Part shown: piece by piece, positions 13,441 to 24,699 of the stretch
How the letters are laid out: each line of letters starts with the position of its first letter
Position numbering within the stretch: position 1 is the stretch's first letter
Origin: Hymenoscyphus infarciens
Taxonomy: Eukaryota > Ascomycota > Leotiomycetes > Helotiales > Helotiaceae
Length of the DNA: 64,000 nt
Assembly (NCBI GenBank): GCA_001414345.1
Contig: LLCB01000246.1
Location: forward strand, 1 to 64,000
Direction of reading: 5' to 3'
Notes under the pieces: generated by a model
What the model saw: the letters and a program-made list of their open reading frames with translations, nothing else
What the model was told of the DNA's origin: nothing
Databases searched by the model: none
Program-made: the position numbers and the translations under genes

Positions 13441-14289
13441 ATAGTGACGATTCTATCCCCTTTTTAAAATAATAACTATTTTACCCTCTTTGACGAATCA
13501 AGTCAAAAGACAGTAGCTAATATCTATAACAAGTATAATATAAGGTTTCATTATTATCTCTTTAGCTCTCTATATATCTCACGTATATACGTATTAGTAA
13601 CCCCGTTCTAAAACCAAGTAAGAGAACACTAAGACTAAGACTAAGTATATCTCACGTATAAGAACGAACACTAGAACGAAGATTAGAATAGTACCTTCTT
13701 CTTAGGACCGACTCGCTTATTAATAGAACACGTCGGAAAAGCTTTATTACGCGCCGAACTTATATATATAGGATACGCTAGTACACGTGGAGTATATAGA
13801 GAGAGAGGTGTATAGAGAGAGAGGTGTATAGAGAGAGGTTAAAGAGATAGAAAGGTTTATAGATATATAACTCTCTTTTTAGTAAGTGTTATATATAGAG
13901 TAGTAGTACTAGTATATTATTATTATTTTATTTTATTATTTTATTTTATTATTTTATTTTATAGTTATATTTGTATTTATATTTGTAGTTATATTTATAG
14001 TAAGATAAGCGTGTAGTAGAAATCTATCTATCTAGACTTTTGTTTTTTTTTCTAAGGTTAGTTATAAGAGATTAGTTATAGAGAGCTCTATATATACTAG
14101 TAAGTAAGTGAAGAAGAGTAAAGAGAGTCTCTACTTAGGTTTCTTAACTCGTAGTATTTACTTTTTCTATCTAGTTTCTTAGATTAATCTTTCTTTTCTT
14201 CGAGATTAATATTTCTTCTAGATTTATATTTCTTCTAGATTAATATTTTATAAATCGTATCTCTTTAGTTATTCTTATACTCTACGTGA

Positions 14290-15500
14290 TTTAGTAGAAC
14301 GCGGTTCTAATCTTATATTTCTAGCTCTAATATAACTAAATATTTAAATTATTATCTTATTCTTTAAACTCTACTAAAGTATATAACGATTTAGAAATTT
14401 AATAATAATTTACTTATAATCTTATTTTTAAAAAGCTCTATTAAAAAAAGGATTATTTTAGTATAAGTTAGCTTATCTATAATATAGCTAAGTTTCTCTC
14501 ACCTACTTCTACTACTTCTACTACTACTTTTATACTCTTTTATCCTTCTTTTTAATTAATATACCTTCTCTAGAATAGCGTAAGGCTAATACTACTCCTA
14601 GTATAAAAAAGTCTACTAAAAGAGCCTACTTTTAGACCTACTTAAAGCTACTAAAAAAGTCCTTAAAAAGAAGGCCTCTTAAGTACGCGACGCGTAGAGC
14701 TAGTATAAGCAGTGTAATATACCTATTTATAGTAGTAATTAGCTATATTAGAAAGAATCTATAAGATAGAAGTAAAAAGAGGCTTTAAGTCAGATTTTAA
14801 TATCTTAGTACTTCTAAACTAGTTTAGTAGCATCGTAGTTCAAAGCTACCTAGATTTTAGTCTAAAACTACTCTAAATAAGAGTAGTTTTAAACTAGACT
14901 ACTAAACACGTCTATACGTAGAGTATAGAGATAACTGAAGAGATAGTCTATTATTCTACGTATAACGCTACGTTATAGAGGTAAAGATATATTTTAATCT
15001 AGAAAAAAGATAAAAATTAAAAAATAAGAATAAGAAGATAGAAAGACGTACTTAGAGCCTAGTTAGCTTATATATATCTAGAATATATAATACTAAAAAA
15101 TATAAGATAGTATATAAATATATATATACTAATTCTATATATATACTAGTATTTAGTATTTAAATTTAAAAGTATTATAACGCTCTTATTTAACCTTATA
15201 TATCTTAGTATATATATAAAGAGAATAAATACTACTAAAAAAAGAGTTAGATCTTTAGAAATATAAATCTTTAAAAGTTTATATATATAAATATATTTTC
15301 TTACTACTATTAAGAGTATCTAGTACTACTTACTAAGAATATATACTAATATATATACTATAAGCTAAACGATTACTGAATATATTAAGAAATAATTAAT
15401 AATATATACTAACTTATATAAGATTATTATTTAGAGTCTCTTATTAGATATTTATATATATATTTAAATAATTTATACGAGCTAAATAGACTCTTACTCG
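14290..15500. repeat. Dispersed repeat related to positions 1-1,340
   Basis: The part at about 15,140-15,500 aligns in the same orientation with 1-360 (for example both carry TTAACT/TTATATAAG-type words followed by GCTAAATAG and CTCTTA). The part at about 14,290-15,000 aligns with the reverse complement of about 600-1,340; the CTACTTCTACTACTTCTACT tract at about 14,502 is the complement of the GTAGAAGTAGTAG tract at about 1,257-1,287. The left copy has about 80 extra bases. Same-strand and inverted similarity side by side suggests a rearranged or nested element. Confidence 0.55.
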
Positions 15501-18028
15501 GTTCTAGACTAATTTCTCTAGATATTTACTATTCTTCTTCTATTCTAAGAAATTTTATATAAAGTTTATAAAAGATTTTATAAATATCTACTATTCTTAT
15601 TATATAAATTAAGATACTATATATATAATAATATAAAACGTACTTAAAAGAGATATATAGAAGTGTATTAGAGAGAGTAAGTACTAGATACTAATATAGA
15701 AGAAAAGACTAAAGGAGTTTTTTCTAATAATAGAAGAGTAGATAGCGATATATAAAAGAGGTTTAAATAGTATAAAAAGAGATTAAAACGTCTAAAACCT
15801 AAAGTCTAAAACCTTTCTAAATTAGATAATATAAAATAACTACTACTGAAACTTTTGATATATAATAGATAGTATTAGCTATTTAAGATAGCTAGCTATT
15901 ATATCTCTTTTCTTTTAAAAAAAGACTTATTTTTAAGTTTTTATATTATCTTTATTAAAGCTAAATTAGAATACTATATAGTATTATATTTATTAACTTT
16001 ATTAAAACTATTTAATAAGATATTAAGATATTAGTTTTAAATTATAAGTAATCTAATTTATAGATATTTATAAAAGAGATCTTATTCTAGTTATTTAATA
16101 TTAAAGTAAATATTTATATTTATATTTCTTAAAAGAGTATATATCTAGGCTATTTTATAAATCAAAAAAAGTTTAGAGAAAAGTTAAAACTAAAAATTAA
16201 AAGATAATATTATAAATAATAGTAATATCTTAGCTAAGAGTTTACTTTTAAGAGTATACTAATTTATATCTAATTTAAAAAAAATTTAAATAAAAAAACT
16301 TCTAGTTCTATTAGAAGTAAAGAAAGTAAGACTTTATACTAGAGTTAATAAAGTTTTAGCTAGTTAAAAGAGTTATTATTAAATATTATTATCTTATCTT
16401 TTTTCTCTTTTTAATTTAAATATAAATTAAAGTATTTTATAAAGACTTATTTTTATCTTTTAATTTAAAAGAAGAATTACTATTAAATTATAAAGAGTTT
16501 AAAGCTATTTTAAATACTAATAGTTTAAAATAAAACGCTAGCTATTATATAGTATTATTTCTTATCTAAAGCTAAAAGATTAAATACTATCTTAGTAAAA
16601 TTATAATTTTAATATCTTTTAAATATAATAGCTAAGTTTTAAAACTAAGATATAATCTTCTTTTATATATAAAAGAAGTATTCTAACTCTAGTCTCTCTC
16701 TAAGTATAACTATACTCGAGAAGCAGCTTCTAAAGTCGATAAAACTTTCTTTAATATAATCTTCTTATTTACTTATCTATAAAGCTTTAAAAGTATTATA
16801 AGTCTTCTTTATTTTATAACTAGTTAAGAAATAAGAGTTTAAAAGTTTAAATATATCTTAAAAGTTATAGAAAGTAAGAACGACTTTAGACTAGTATCGA
16901 GGCTTAAGATAAGTTCTAGCTAGTCTAGTTATTATACTCTAGATAAGAGCTTTATATATTAGAAGTAAATTATAATATTTAGTATTTACTAGAAGCTTAT
17001 TCCGTACTAATATCTTCTATTATTAATATATAGATAAAATACTATTATCTAAAGATTTAATCTTTTTAGTTATCTTACTTTTATATTAAAGAGTATTCGA
17101 AGTATCTTTAGTACTAAGTTAGATAGTCCGTTGTTTAAAGAAGATATTAGAGATAGTAGCGTTTCTTAGCTAAAAGGAGTAGAAATTTAGACTTAGAAGT
17201 AAAGGAGAGAGAGAAGAAGCATTATTCGCTAATTAGAGAGAGTTTAGAGATAGAGAAGGTCGACTTTAAAATTCAATTATAATCTTTTCTATCTTAGCTA
17301 TTTAATCTTTTATTTCTTAACTTTTTACTTCTAAAGCTTATATAACTTTTTATATCTTATTTATAATTAAGAAGTTCTACTAGTCTCTCTAGAATTAGAG
17401 AGCTAGACTCTTATTATCTCTAGACCTTTTAGATCTAGGTATATAAGTATAGTTTAGAGAGAGTTTAGAGAGTTATCTTTCGAAAAGAGAGATATCTCTA
17501 GAAAGTTACTTAACGCTTTATAGTAGAGCTAGTTTAGAGAGATCTAAGGTCTTTCTAAAATTTAATATCTTTAATAATATTAGTTTTTAGAAAAGAGATA
17601 AAAGTAGATTTAAAAGTTTTTATAATAACTATATATATAGTTAACTTTTTAAATCTTATATAGTAATCTTTATATAAAGAGAGTTATTAGAAATCTTAAG
17701 AATACTTAGTATATCTTACTTTTAATAATATATTAAGAATATAATTATACTAGCTAACTAATAGATACTAAACTCTAATATTACTAGCTATTTAGAAGAT
17801 CTCTAGAATCCTAGCTATTTAAGCTTATTCTTAGTATAAGAGCTCTAAAATTAGCTTTAATTAGAATAGATATATTAATATACTTAAGTAAGATATTATT
17901 CAAGAGACTATCTCTAGCTAGCGTGAATTTAGTCTTTTTATATAATAGTATAAAATATATACTACTACTAAAAAGATATATAAGAGTACGTTTAGAGTAG
18001 AATAATATATATAAATACTAGGTTCTAG

Positions 18029-18201
18029 TGTTAGTATAACTTATAGTTATAAAAGCGATATAAAAAGAGTTATATTATCGTTCGTATATACCGAGTAAAG
18101 CTAGCTACGATGTCTACTTAAGTAGCTCTTAAGCGAGAAGCACGTATTCTTACGTATACTAATCTAAATCGCTATTTACCTTTTAAATATATATACTAAT
18201 A
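18029..18201 (-). mobile_element. Solo LTR of the copia element found at 39.7-45.9 kb
   Basis: This 173-bp sequence starts TGTTAGTATA and ends ACTAATA on the plus strand. It matches the two LTRs at 39,709-39,878 and 45,776-45,945 almost throughout (shared core CCGAGTAAAGCTAGCTACGA). It is flanked by an identical 5-bp duplication, TCTAG, at 18,024-18,028 and 18,202-18,206. No internal retrotransposon sequence adjoins it, so it is a solo LTR left by recombination between the two LTRs of a full element. The strand is that of the related full element, in which reverse transcriptase reads on the minus strand. Confidence 0.9.
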
Positions 18202-19731
18202 TCTAGTATAGAAGAAAAGGAAAAACTATCTCTCTTCTATACTAAATATAAGTATCTATATATAGAAGATTAAATACTACTAAGGTCTAATAATAATAAT
18301 AACTAAGTTCTATCTAATATAGCTAAGATTAAATAATAAGAGCTAAAAAGCTAAATATATAATATCTAAACCTTAATCTCTTCTATATATAACTATTAGA
18401 TATTAATATCTTTAGTATCTTTAGTTATATAAGTATTAGTAATTTATAATCTTAATAGAGAGGTATTAGCAGTTTTACAAATACTAGTAATTTAGAATAG
18501 TATACTATTATAGATAGCTAGCTATTATAATATAGATTAAAGTTCTAAATTAAAATACTAAAATACTAAAGAAATAAAGAAATAAATAAAATAAATAAAA
18601 TAAATAAAATAAAATATAAATTCTAAATTCTAAATTCTAATAAATATTTTATATAATTCATTTATCTAGTAGATCTATATATAATAAGTCTATAAATAAT
18701 AAACTAGAGTAAGAAGAAAGTCGCTAATTAAAAGTATCTTTATAATTCTTTACTATAGATCTCTTATAAACTTAAATTCTCACTTCTCTAAATATCTAAA
18801 TATCTATTTATAAAATCTTAAAAAGTCTTAGATCTACTATTACTCTTCTTACTATCTCTTCTTACTTACTTTACTATCTCTACTATCTCTACTATAACTA
18901 ACTAAACTCGATATAATATTAACCTTCTCTTTTATCTATCTCTATCTATCTATCTTTATCTATCTCTATCTTTATCTATCTATCTATCTCTATCTCTATC
19001 TTTATCTATCTTTATCTATCTTTAACTATAACTATAAATATAAATAAAACCTAAATAAAACCCAAGTCTCTTAAACTTAAACTCTAAGTCTAAAATGCTC
19101 GCTCTCTCTCTAAAAGTTAGTAAGACTTAGGTATTAATATATTAATACTAATATTAATACTAATACTAATACTAATACTAATACTACTCTATCTAATCTT
19201 AACTTCTCTCTCTTTCTTTCTTTCTATCTATCTATTTATCTATCTATTTATCTATATATAATAATATCTATATATAATAATATCTATATATTTATCTATA
19301 TATTTATCTATATATAATAACATATATAATAATAACATATATAATAACAACTTTAATAACGACATATATAATAACAACTATAATAACGACATATTACTAA
19401 ATCAAAATAAAACTAAAAAAAAAACCAAAAAAAGTTAATTTATATATATTATATTTATTCCCCACTATATATACATGCTAACCCCCCTACCCAACCACCC
19501 CGCCCCATCCCAAAAAAAGGCACCTCACTAATCTTGCGAAATGTAAATGTAAAAAAAGCAAAAAAAGCAAAAAAAAAAAATCTACCCATCACATCACATA
19601 TATACATCTACGTAAACCCCCATAACCAAAATTATCAACATCCAAATCTAAAATATATATCTACCTACCAAAGAACCCTCAACAAAACATCCTCTCCCTC
19701 AAATCTCATCCTTTTAAAACATCCCTTCACT

Positions 19732-22700
19732 CTAATTCTTCCCCCGAACAGGACTAGTAGCAAACCTAATCCCCCGACTCCTCGCCCCCGTAACAGGGGG
19801 AGGAACCCTCTCCGTGTCATCATCATCTGAATCACTATCTCCCCCACCAACTCCCAGCGCCGCCTCTCGTCGTCGTTTCTCAGCAGCAGTCTCCTCCATC
19901 TCCTCCTCCTCGTCGTCCGCGTCGACATCTCGGCTTCGCCCGCGCGGATAATCATCCTCATCCACGCCCTTGAGAGCTTCCTCACGTCGTCTCCGTTCAG
20001 CCGAAGACTCGAAGTTGTTTCCTGAGGAGGCGGAAGAAGATGGATCCCTCGCTTTAGGTGCGGTGGTAGGTCTAGGTCTCGGCCGTTCCTCTTCCTCATC
20101 GCTTTCAACAATCAGGGGACTTTTCTTCCTCTCCTTGGCAGCAGCTCCCTTTCCAGCCCTTGCGCTAGAAGCAAGATGCGTCCTATGTCCAAAAATCCTG
20201 CTACTCCCAGGACTGTGATCACTAGCGTCCTTCTTCGCCAGTTCCTTTAACTCAGCAGGAGCATCACTTCCCTTAATAATCTCACCCCTAGCTTTAGGAT
20301 CCAAGCTTTGGATTTCCTTCAAGAAATCCTCCTTGGTGAGACGACGACCTGCACCACCGATTGTGAAGCGGATATGTCGATCGTCTTCCTCGTCGTCTTC
20401 CTCGGGTTTCTTCCCGGCACCGGCCCATGTTCCCATACGAGTGAGACCTTGGCGAACAGTGCCTGGGTTGGCGGCAGCAGTAGGTGAACCATCTTTGGAG
20501 CCTTCAGCTTGGGGATCTGCCTTCTTGCCAAATCCTGCCCAGCTGCTCATGAGGTTGATACTTTGTTGAACAGCGCCGGATTCTCCAGGCTTCTTTTGTT
20601 GTCTGGCACTAGGAGGGAGATCATATTTCTTGACCACTTCCCCGTCCTCATCTTCCACAATAATCTAGACTCATGTTAGCAAGATATTCTGTTTCGAAAT
20701 GTAAAAAACTTGCAGTATTTCCGAACTGATAAGCCAGTGCGGGACCACGCTTCTTATGCGTCTCTCTGGCACCCGCGCTCAACTCCCTCTCAACTTCTGC
20801 ATCATCCCTATGTCTCCAAACACCAATTTTCTTTCTCAAGTTCTTGTACCCTTGACCACTCTTCTGGATATCTTCTTTTGCCTTTTCAGCAGCCCCCTCT
20901 TGTTGTCCTTTACCACCCGCAGTAGGCTGCACACTCAAAACATCACCATCCTCATTCTCAATAATGATATTATCACCCTCATCATACACCTCTTTATGTC
21001 CAGGGTGTCTTTCAGCGTCAGATTTATGTTGATCCCGTCTGTCTTCCCTAGAATCCCGATGTCTGATGGCGTGCATTTCAGGATCGTCTTGGATTTCTCC
21101 AAGTTCCCCCTCATTTCGCTCATCACCAATGTCCTTTTCATTGAGTGGTGATCCGTCACCGGGAGTCAAAGTATCCGGAGTTTGTTCGATTTGATCACTC
21201 TGGCTCCTTCGTCGAGGAAAGATGGCAGAGTCACTAATTGGTCCTCCAGGGCCACGTCCATCATCCCACTTCTTCTTTCTTCGTCGTGGAATGAGAGATG
21301 ACGCGCGACTGTTGGTGCGGCTGGGCGTGTCCTCTTCCCTTTGGCGTCTGAGAAAGTTACCTGGCATACCAATTGGAGGTAGATTTCCCGGTGGTATCTT
21401 CTCATCCGCTTCTGTATCGGAAGCTACCGACTTGGCTTGGGATCTTGAGGTGGAAGATATCCGTGGAAGCCTATTCATCCAGGTAGGGCCATCGTTTGCT
21501 GTGGTGTAAGACATGGTCAAGGTTAGAGTATTGATATGCTTGCCCAGGGTGAAGACTGCAATCGAAGAGCCGTGGACAATGATGGAGGAAATGACTAGGA
21601 AAGTGGTGATTGGCCATATCAGAGCGACAATGGTATAGTTGTGAGCCTCGGGATCTGGGTATGATGCCAGGGGTGTTGTCGATTCGGTTTCCAGTTCAGC
21701 TCTGGCAAGAATGGCGACGAAAATTGCTCCGACTCCAATGGGACCAAAGTGGCCAGCGAAAAGGGCTTCTCGCCATGTTTTTATGTCGGGTATCAGTGGT
21801 TTCAGTGCCAACATGATGGGTATTCGGCGGAAGAAAATGACAAATATAGCAATGACAACCAATCTCCATGGCGTCAGTCCCAACTCGATATTGTTGTATT
21901 GTTCCCAAGGTATGATAGTTCCCAGATAGACAAAATAAGCCAAATTCAGTAATAAATCAATGACGTTGGAAACGTGAGATTCTTCCGTCTTCTGGGTAAA
22001 CCATCCATCGTTGGAGAAACCCACTCCGGCGGCAAATCCCACCAGTAGATCATCGACACCAAGTATACTACCAGAACCAGCACAGAAGAGGGCAAGCACA
22101 AAGTAAAACACCAGAAAACTTTCTCTGTCAACCATGTCATGATTCTCGGCGTATTTGATCCCATGCCTACCAATGTAACCAACGGCAAAACCATACACGG
22201 CACCAAAGACACACTCGTAGAGGACGGTGATGACAAACCAGTTGAAGAAAACTTCATTTGCATGAGGTCTATACTCGATCAAATACAGAGCCAAGTAGAT
22301 GAAGGGAAATGCCATGCCATCGTTGCAGCCAGACTCGGCAGACAAGATATCTCGCAAATGCTTCGGCACCCGCTTGGCAAACTTGCCTTTGCCCACGACG
22401 GAACTGGCCAAGACCGGATCCGTAGCCGTCACGCAAGCTGCCACGGTGAGACTCTCAAGCCATGTGAGTGGGAGGACCATCCACCAGATGAAGAGACTGG
22501 TGATTAGCCATCCAAAGGTCATGACGGGGATCAGCAAGAATACCACACTCCGCCAATGCTTCTCCATGTAGTATTTCGGCAATTCGACACCGACGGCAAA
22601 ACATTGGACGACCAGAACGATTCGCGAGAATTCCAGGGTAATCTGATCGGTATTGCCCCATTCTAGAGGATTGATCAAGTCTGCTGCGTGTGGGCCGAAG

Positions 22701-22849
22701 ATAATGCCACAAATGGTTGCGACGGTCGCCTCACCAATGTAGAGCCGTTCCTTGATAAAGGTCGAGCATAACATGAACAGCGAGGTGAAGCCGCCCAGAA
22801 TGATATATACCAGATGCGGTCGATTGATAGAGAGATGATCCCACGCCAT
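19732..22849 (-). CDS. NHA1: Plasma-membrane Na+(K+)/H+ antiporter, Nha1/Sod2 type
   Basis: It exports Na+, Li+ or K+ in exchange for protons at the plasma membrane, giving salt tolerance and pH homeostasis. Exon 1 is 22849-20714 and exon 2 is 20664-19732, separated by a 49-bp phase-0 intron (20713-20665) with a GC donor (GCAAGT), a TGCTAAC branch site and a TAG acceptor. The product is about 1,022 residues. Residues 1-440 hold the CPA1 transport core of about 12 membrane segments with ATDPVLA (142-148) and ESGCNDG (172-178), the ion-binding Asp motifs of the family. The remaining ~580 residues are the long hydrophilic, charged cytosolic tail typical of fungal Nha1. In the tail NIIIENEDGDV (end of exon 1) and IIVEDEDGEVV (start of exon 2, 713) are near-copies, and MSSWAGFGKK (751-760) and MGTWAGAGKK (789-798) are another pair. 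The start ATG is the first in frame. Confidence 0.93.
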
Positions 22850-23296
22850 CTTGCCTTGCGCTTGTGTTTATCGTGGCACGTTTTGCCCGGTTGTGTTCCT
22901 TTCCTCGGGATCGTCTTTCGCAGGTCGGGGAATTTCTTTGTGCTTCCCGCAGATTATTATTATTTCAATATCTCCTTCTGCTTCTCTTCTCCCCTCAACT
23001 CAACTCAACCCAATGTGCCCGTTCTAATCCCCCAATCGGTCGGTGCTCGCAAAAGAATAAGATGATGTCGGGGCATTCAGATTCTGGTCGCGCCCAGTCG
23101 CCGCTCCAACGTGCTAAAGAGTGTTGGTGTTGGGTTTGTGTTGGTGTTGTGTTGGTGTTGGTGTTGGTGTTTGTGGGTATCGTGCGTCGCGGGGGTGGTG
23201 GTGGGGGTTCTCGAAGAGGAATTGATGCTTCGTCAGGTGTCTCGGGGGAATTGTAAATGTGGTGATGAGGTTTTGAGGTTTTGAGGTGGTTCTCTT

Positions 23297-23326
23297 GGGA
23301 CTGGGACTGGGACTGGGACTGGGACT
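23297..23326. repeat. (GGGACT)5 microsatellite
   Basis: Five perfect hexamer copies run from 23,297 to 23,326, upstream of the antiporter gene. A related G/T-rich tract lies about 120 bp to the left. Confidence 0.95.
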
Positions 23327-24512
23327 GGGGCTTGGTGAAGAGGACCGGCGCAGGTGGACTAAGACAGACTTTTTAGTTTTTAGGAAGCGCGGCGACTATC
23401 TGTTCGCGAAGTGGATCAAGCTTCCTACTTATGTCTTGGGGCGAGCGGCGAGCTGGTAATGATAATGGATAATGCAATTTGAAATGCTGGGCCAAGCACG
23501 CCGAGAAGAATCTGGTGAGCGGGTGAGCTGGCTGGCAATGGAACTGTAGCAAGCCACCCTGGTCTGATGCGATGCTTTTGCTGAAATTAGCTTTGCCACG
23601 GCGAGAAATGGGAGGATATATCAGATGTGTTGAATAAGAAAACATCGTCTCTTCTATGGGTGCTTAGATTACTTTCTACCCAAGTGGCCACTTCTTTCCT
23701 TCTTCTTTTTCCATTCATCTCCCATTCATCTCCTCAACTTTTCTCACTTCTTACAGAAATTTCATCCCGCCTTCCGCCTTCCGCCTTGCAAGGTTCCAAA
23801 GGTCGGATGAGTACGTCATTGGCAGACGGAAAACAAACCAATCCACAAAAAGGTTAGCGTATCTCGGATAAACTCTTCTCCACTCCTATCGGAATAACGG
23901 TGCCGAGGGGCTTGCAGGCAGGAGCAGGGCAGGGCAGGAGCAAGGGGGGCTCGCAGACCGTGACCGAGAACGAGAACTTCCATCGTGGGGGCTGCATTGT
24001 GGGGGTGGAGGAATTCATTCACAACAAACATCCCGTCTCCTGTAAGGTATCCGTATCACAACATACCCCGCCCTTCCCCTCCCAACGGCACCACCCAGCC
24101 ACCAAGGGTCGGGGGTCGTTCGTGATACCCCCAAAGTCCCCCCAGAATCCGACGAATTGGTTCTAGAATGCCATTTATGGTCTTCTCTAGGACAAGGTAC
24201 CAAGGTACTGTCAGCAACTGCTGTGGAACCATCTCCAAACTGCAACCACACGCATTTGGTCGTGGGGTCATCGTCGAGGTCTCCCACTTAGTCACATCTC
24301 CTGCATCAACGGTCTTCTAGGCTTGGGATGGAATCCTGTTTAAACAAATGAGCGATGTCCACGCAAGTCCTGGACTGCAGAGCGAAAACTCTTGGGAAGT
24401 CACCAGGTGCTGGATGACAGTACTGAGACGCCTCTTTTTGTAACCTCGGACTTCTGAGCGTGGGGGAAATCTGGGGTTGTTTGTGACGACTTGACCAAAC
24501 TTCTATTTGCCT

Positions 24513-24569
24513 ACATACCACCTATCTAGGTACATACCACCTATCTAGGTACACACCACCTATCTAGGT
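24513..24569. repeat. Three tandem copies of a 19-bp unit
   Basis: The unit ACATACCACCTATCTAGGT occurs at 24,513-24,531 and 24,532-24,550. It occurs with one change (ACACACC) at 24,551-24,569. Each unit ends in the near-palindrome ACCTATCTAGGT. Confidence 0.95.
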
Positions 24570-24699
24570 AAAGAAATCCATCTCCCCTGCTGTACGAGGA
24601 ACAGCTCATGACCAAGTATTCAGTAGAAACCGGCCATATTGCTACCTATCAGGAAACCATAAGCTAAGCAGCTTCGGCAACCTTCTCCCTCCGATCCCA

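Larger units (their letters stand above)
13441..19450. repeat. AT-rich, RIP-degraded repeat block (middle)
   Basis: The base composition and CpA/TpG depletion are those of the left block. It holds a solo copia LTR (18,029-18,201), segments shared with the left block (direct at 15,140-15,500; inverted at 14,290-15,000) and simple repeats. The simple repeats are TTATTATTTTATTT-like at about 13,920-13,965, CTAT/TTAT at about 18,930-19,030, ACTAAT at about 19,135-19,185 and ATCTATATATAATA at about 19,235-19,320. No recognisable transposase or reverse transcriptase frame remains. Confidence 0.8.
22850..24699. other. Intergenic region with microsatellites and a 19-bp tandem repeat
   Basis: This region lies upstream of the antiporter and downstream of the RING gene. 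The antiporter leader is CT-rich (about 22,975-23,000). Simple repeats are a GTGTTG/GTTGGT tract (23,121-23,176), five GGGACT units (23,297-23,326) and three exact-length 19-bp units (24,513-24,569). Short frames on the minus strand at about 24,015-24,295 overlap each other and show no domain. I see no gene. Confidence 0.6.

Noticed and set aside
15600..17900. Possible transposase frame in the middle AT-rich block
   Set aside because: Some long stop-poor stretches exist, but I could not find a catalytic DDE/DDD pattern or any recognisable motif after allowing for RIP.
24015..24295. Two overlapping minus-strand frames of about 80-90 codons downstream of the RING gene
   Set aside because: They share the same bases in different frames and show no domain.
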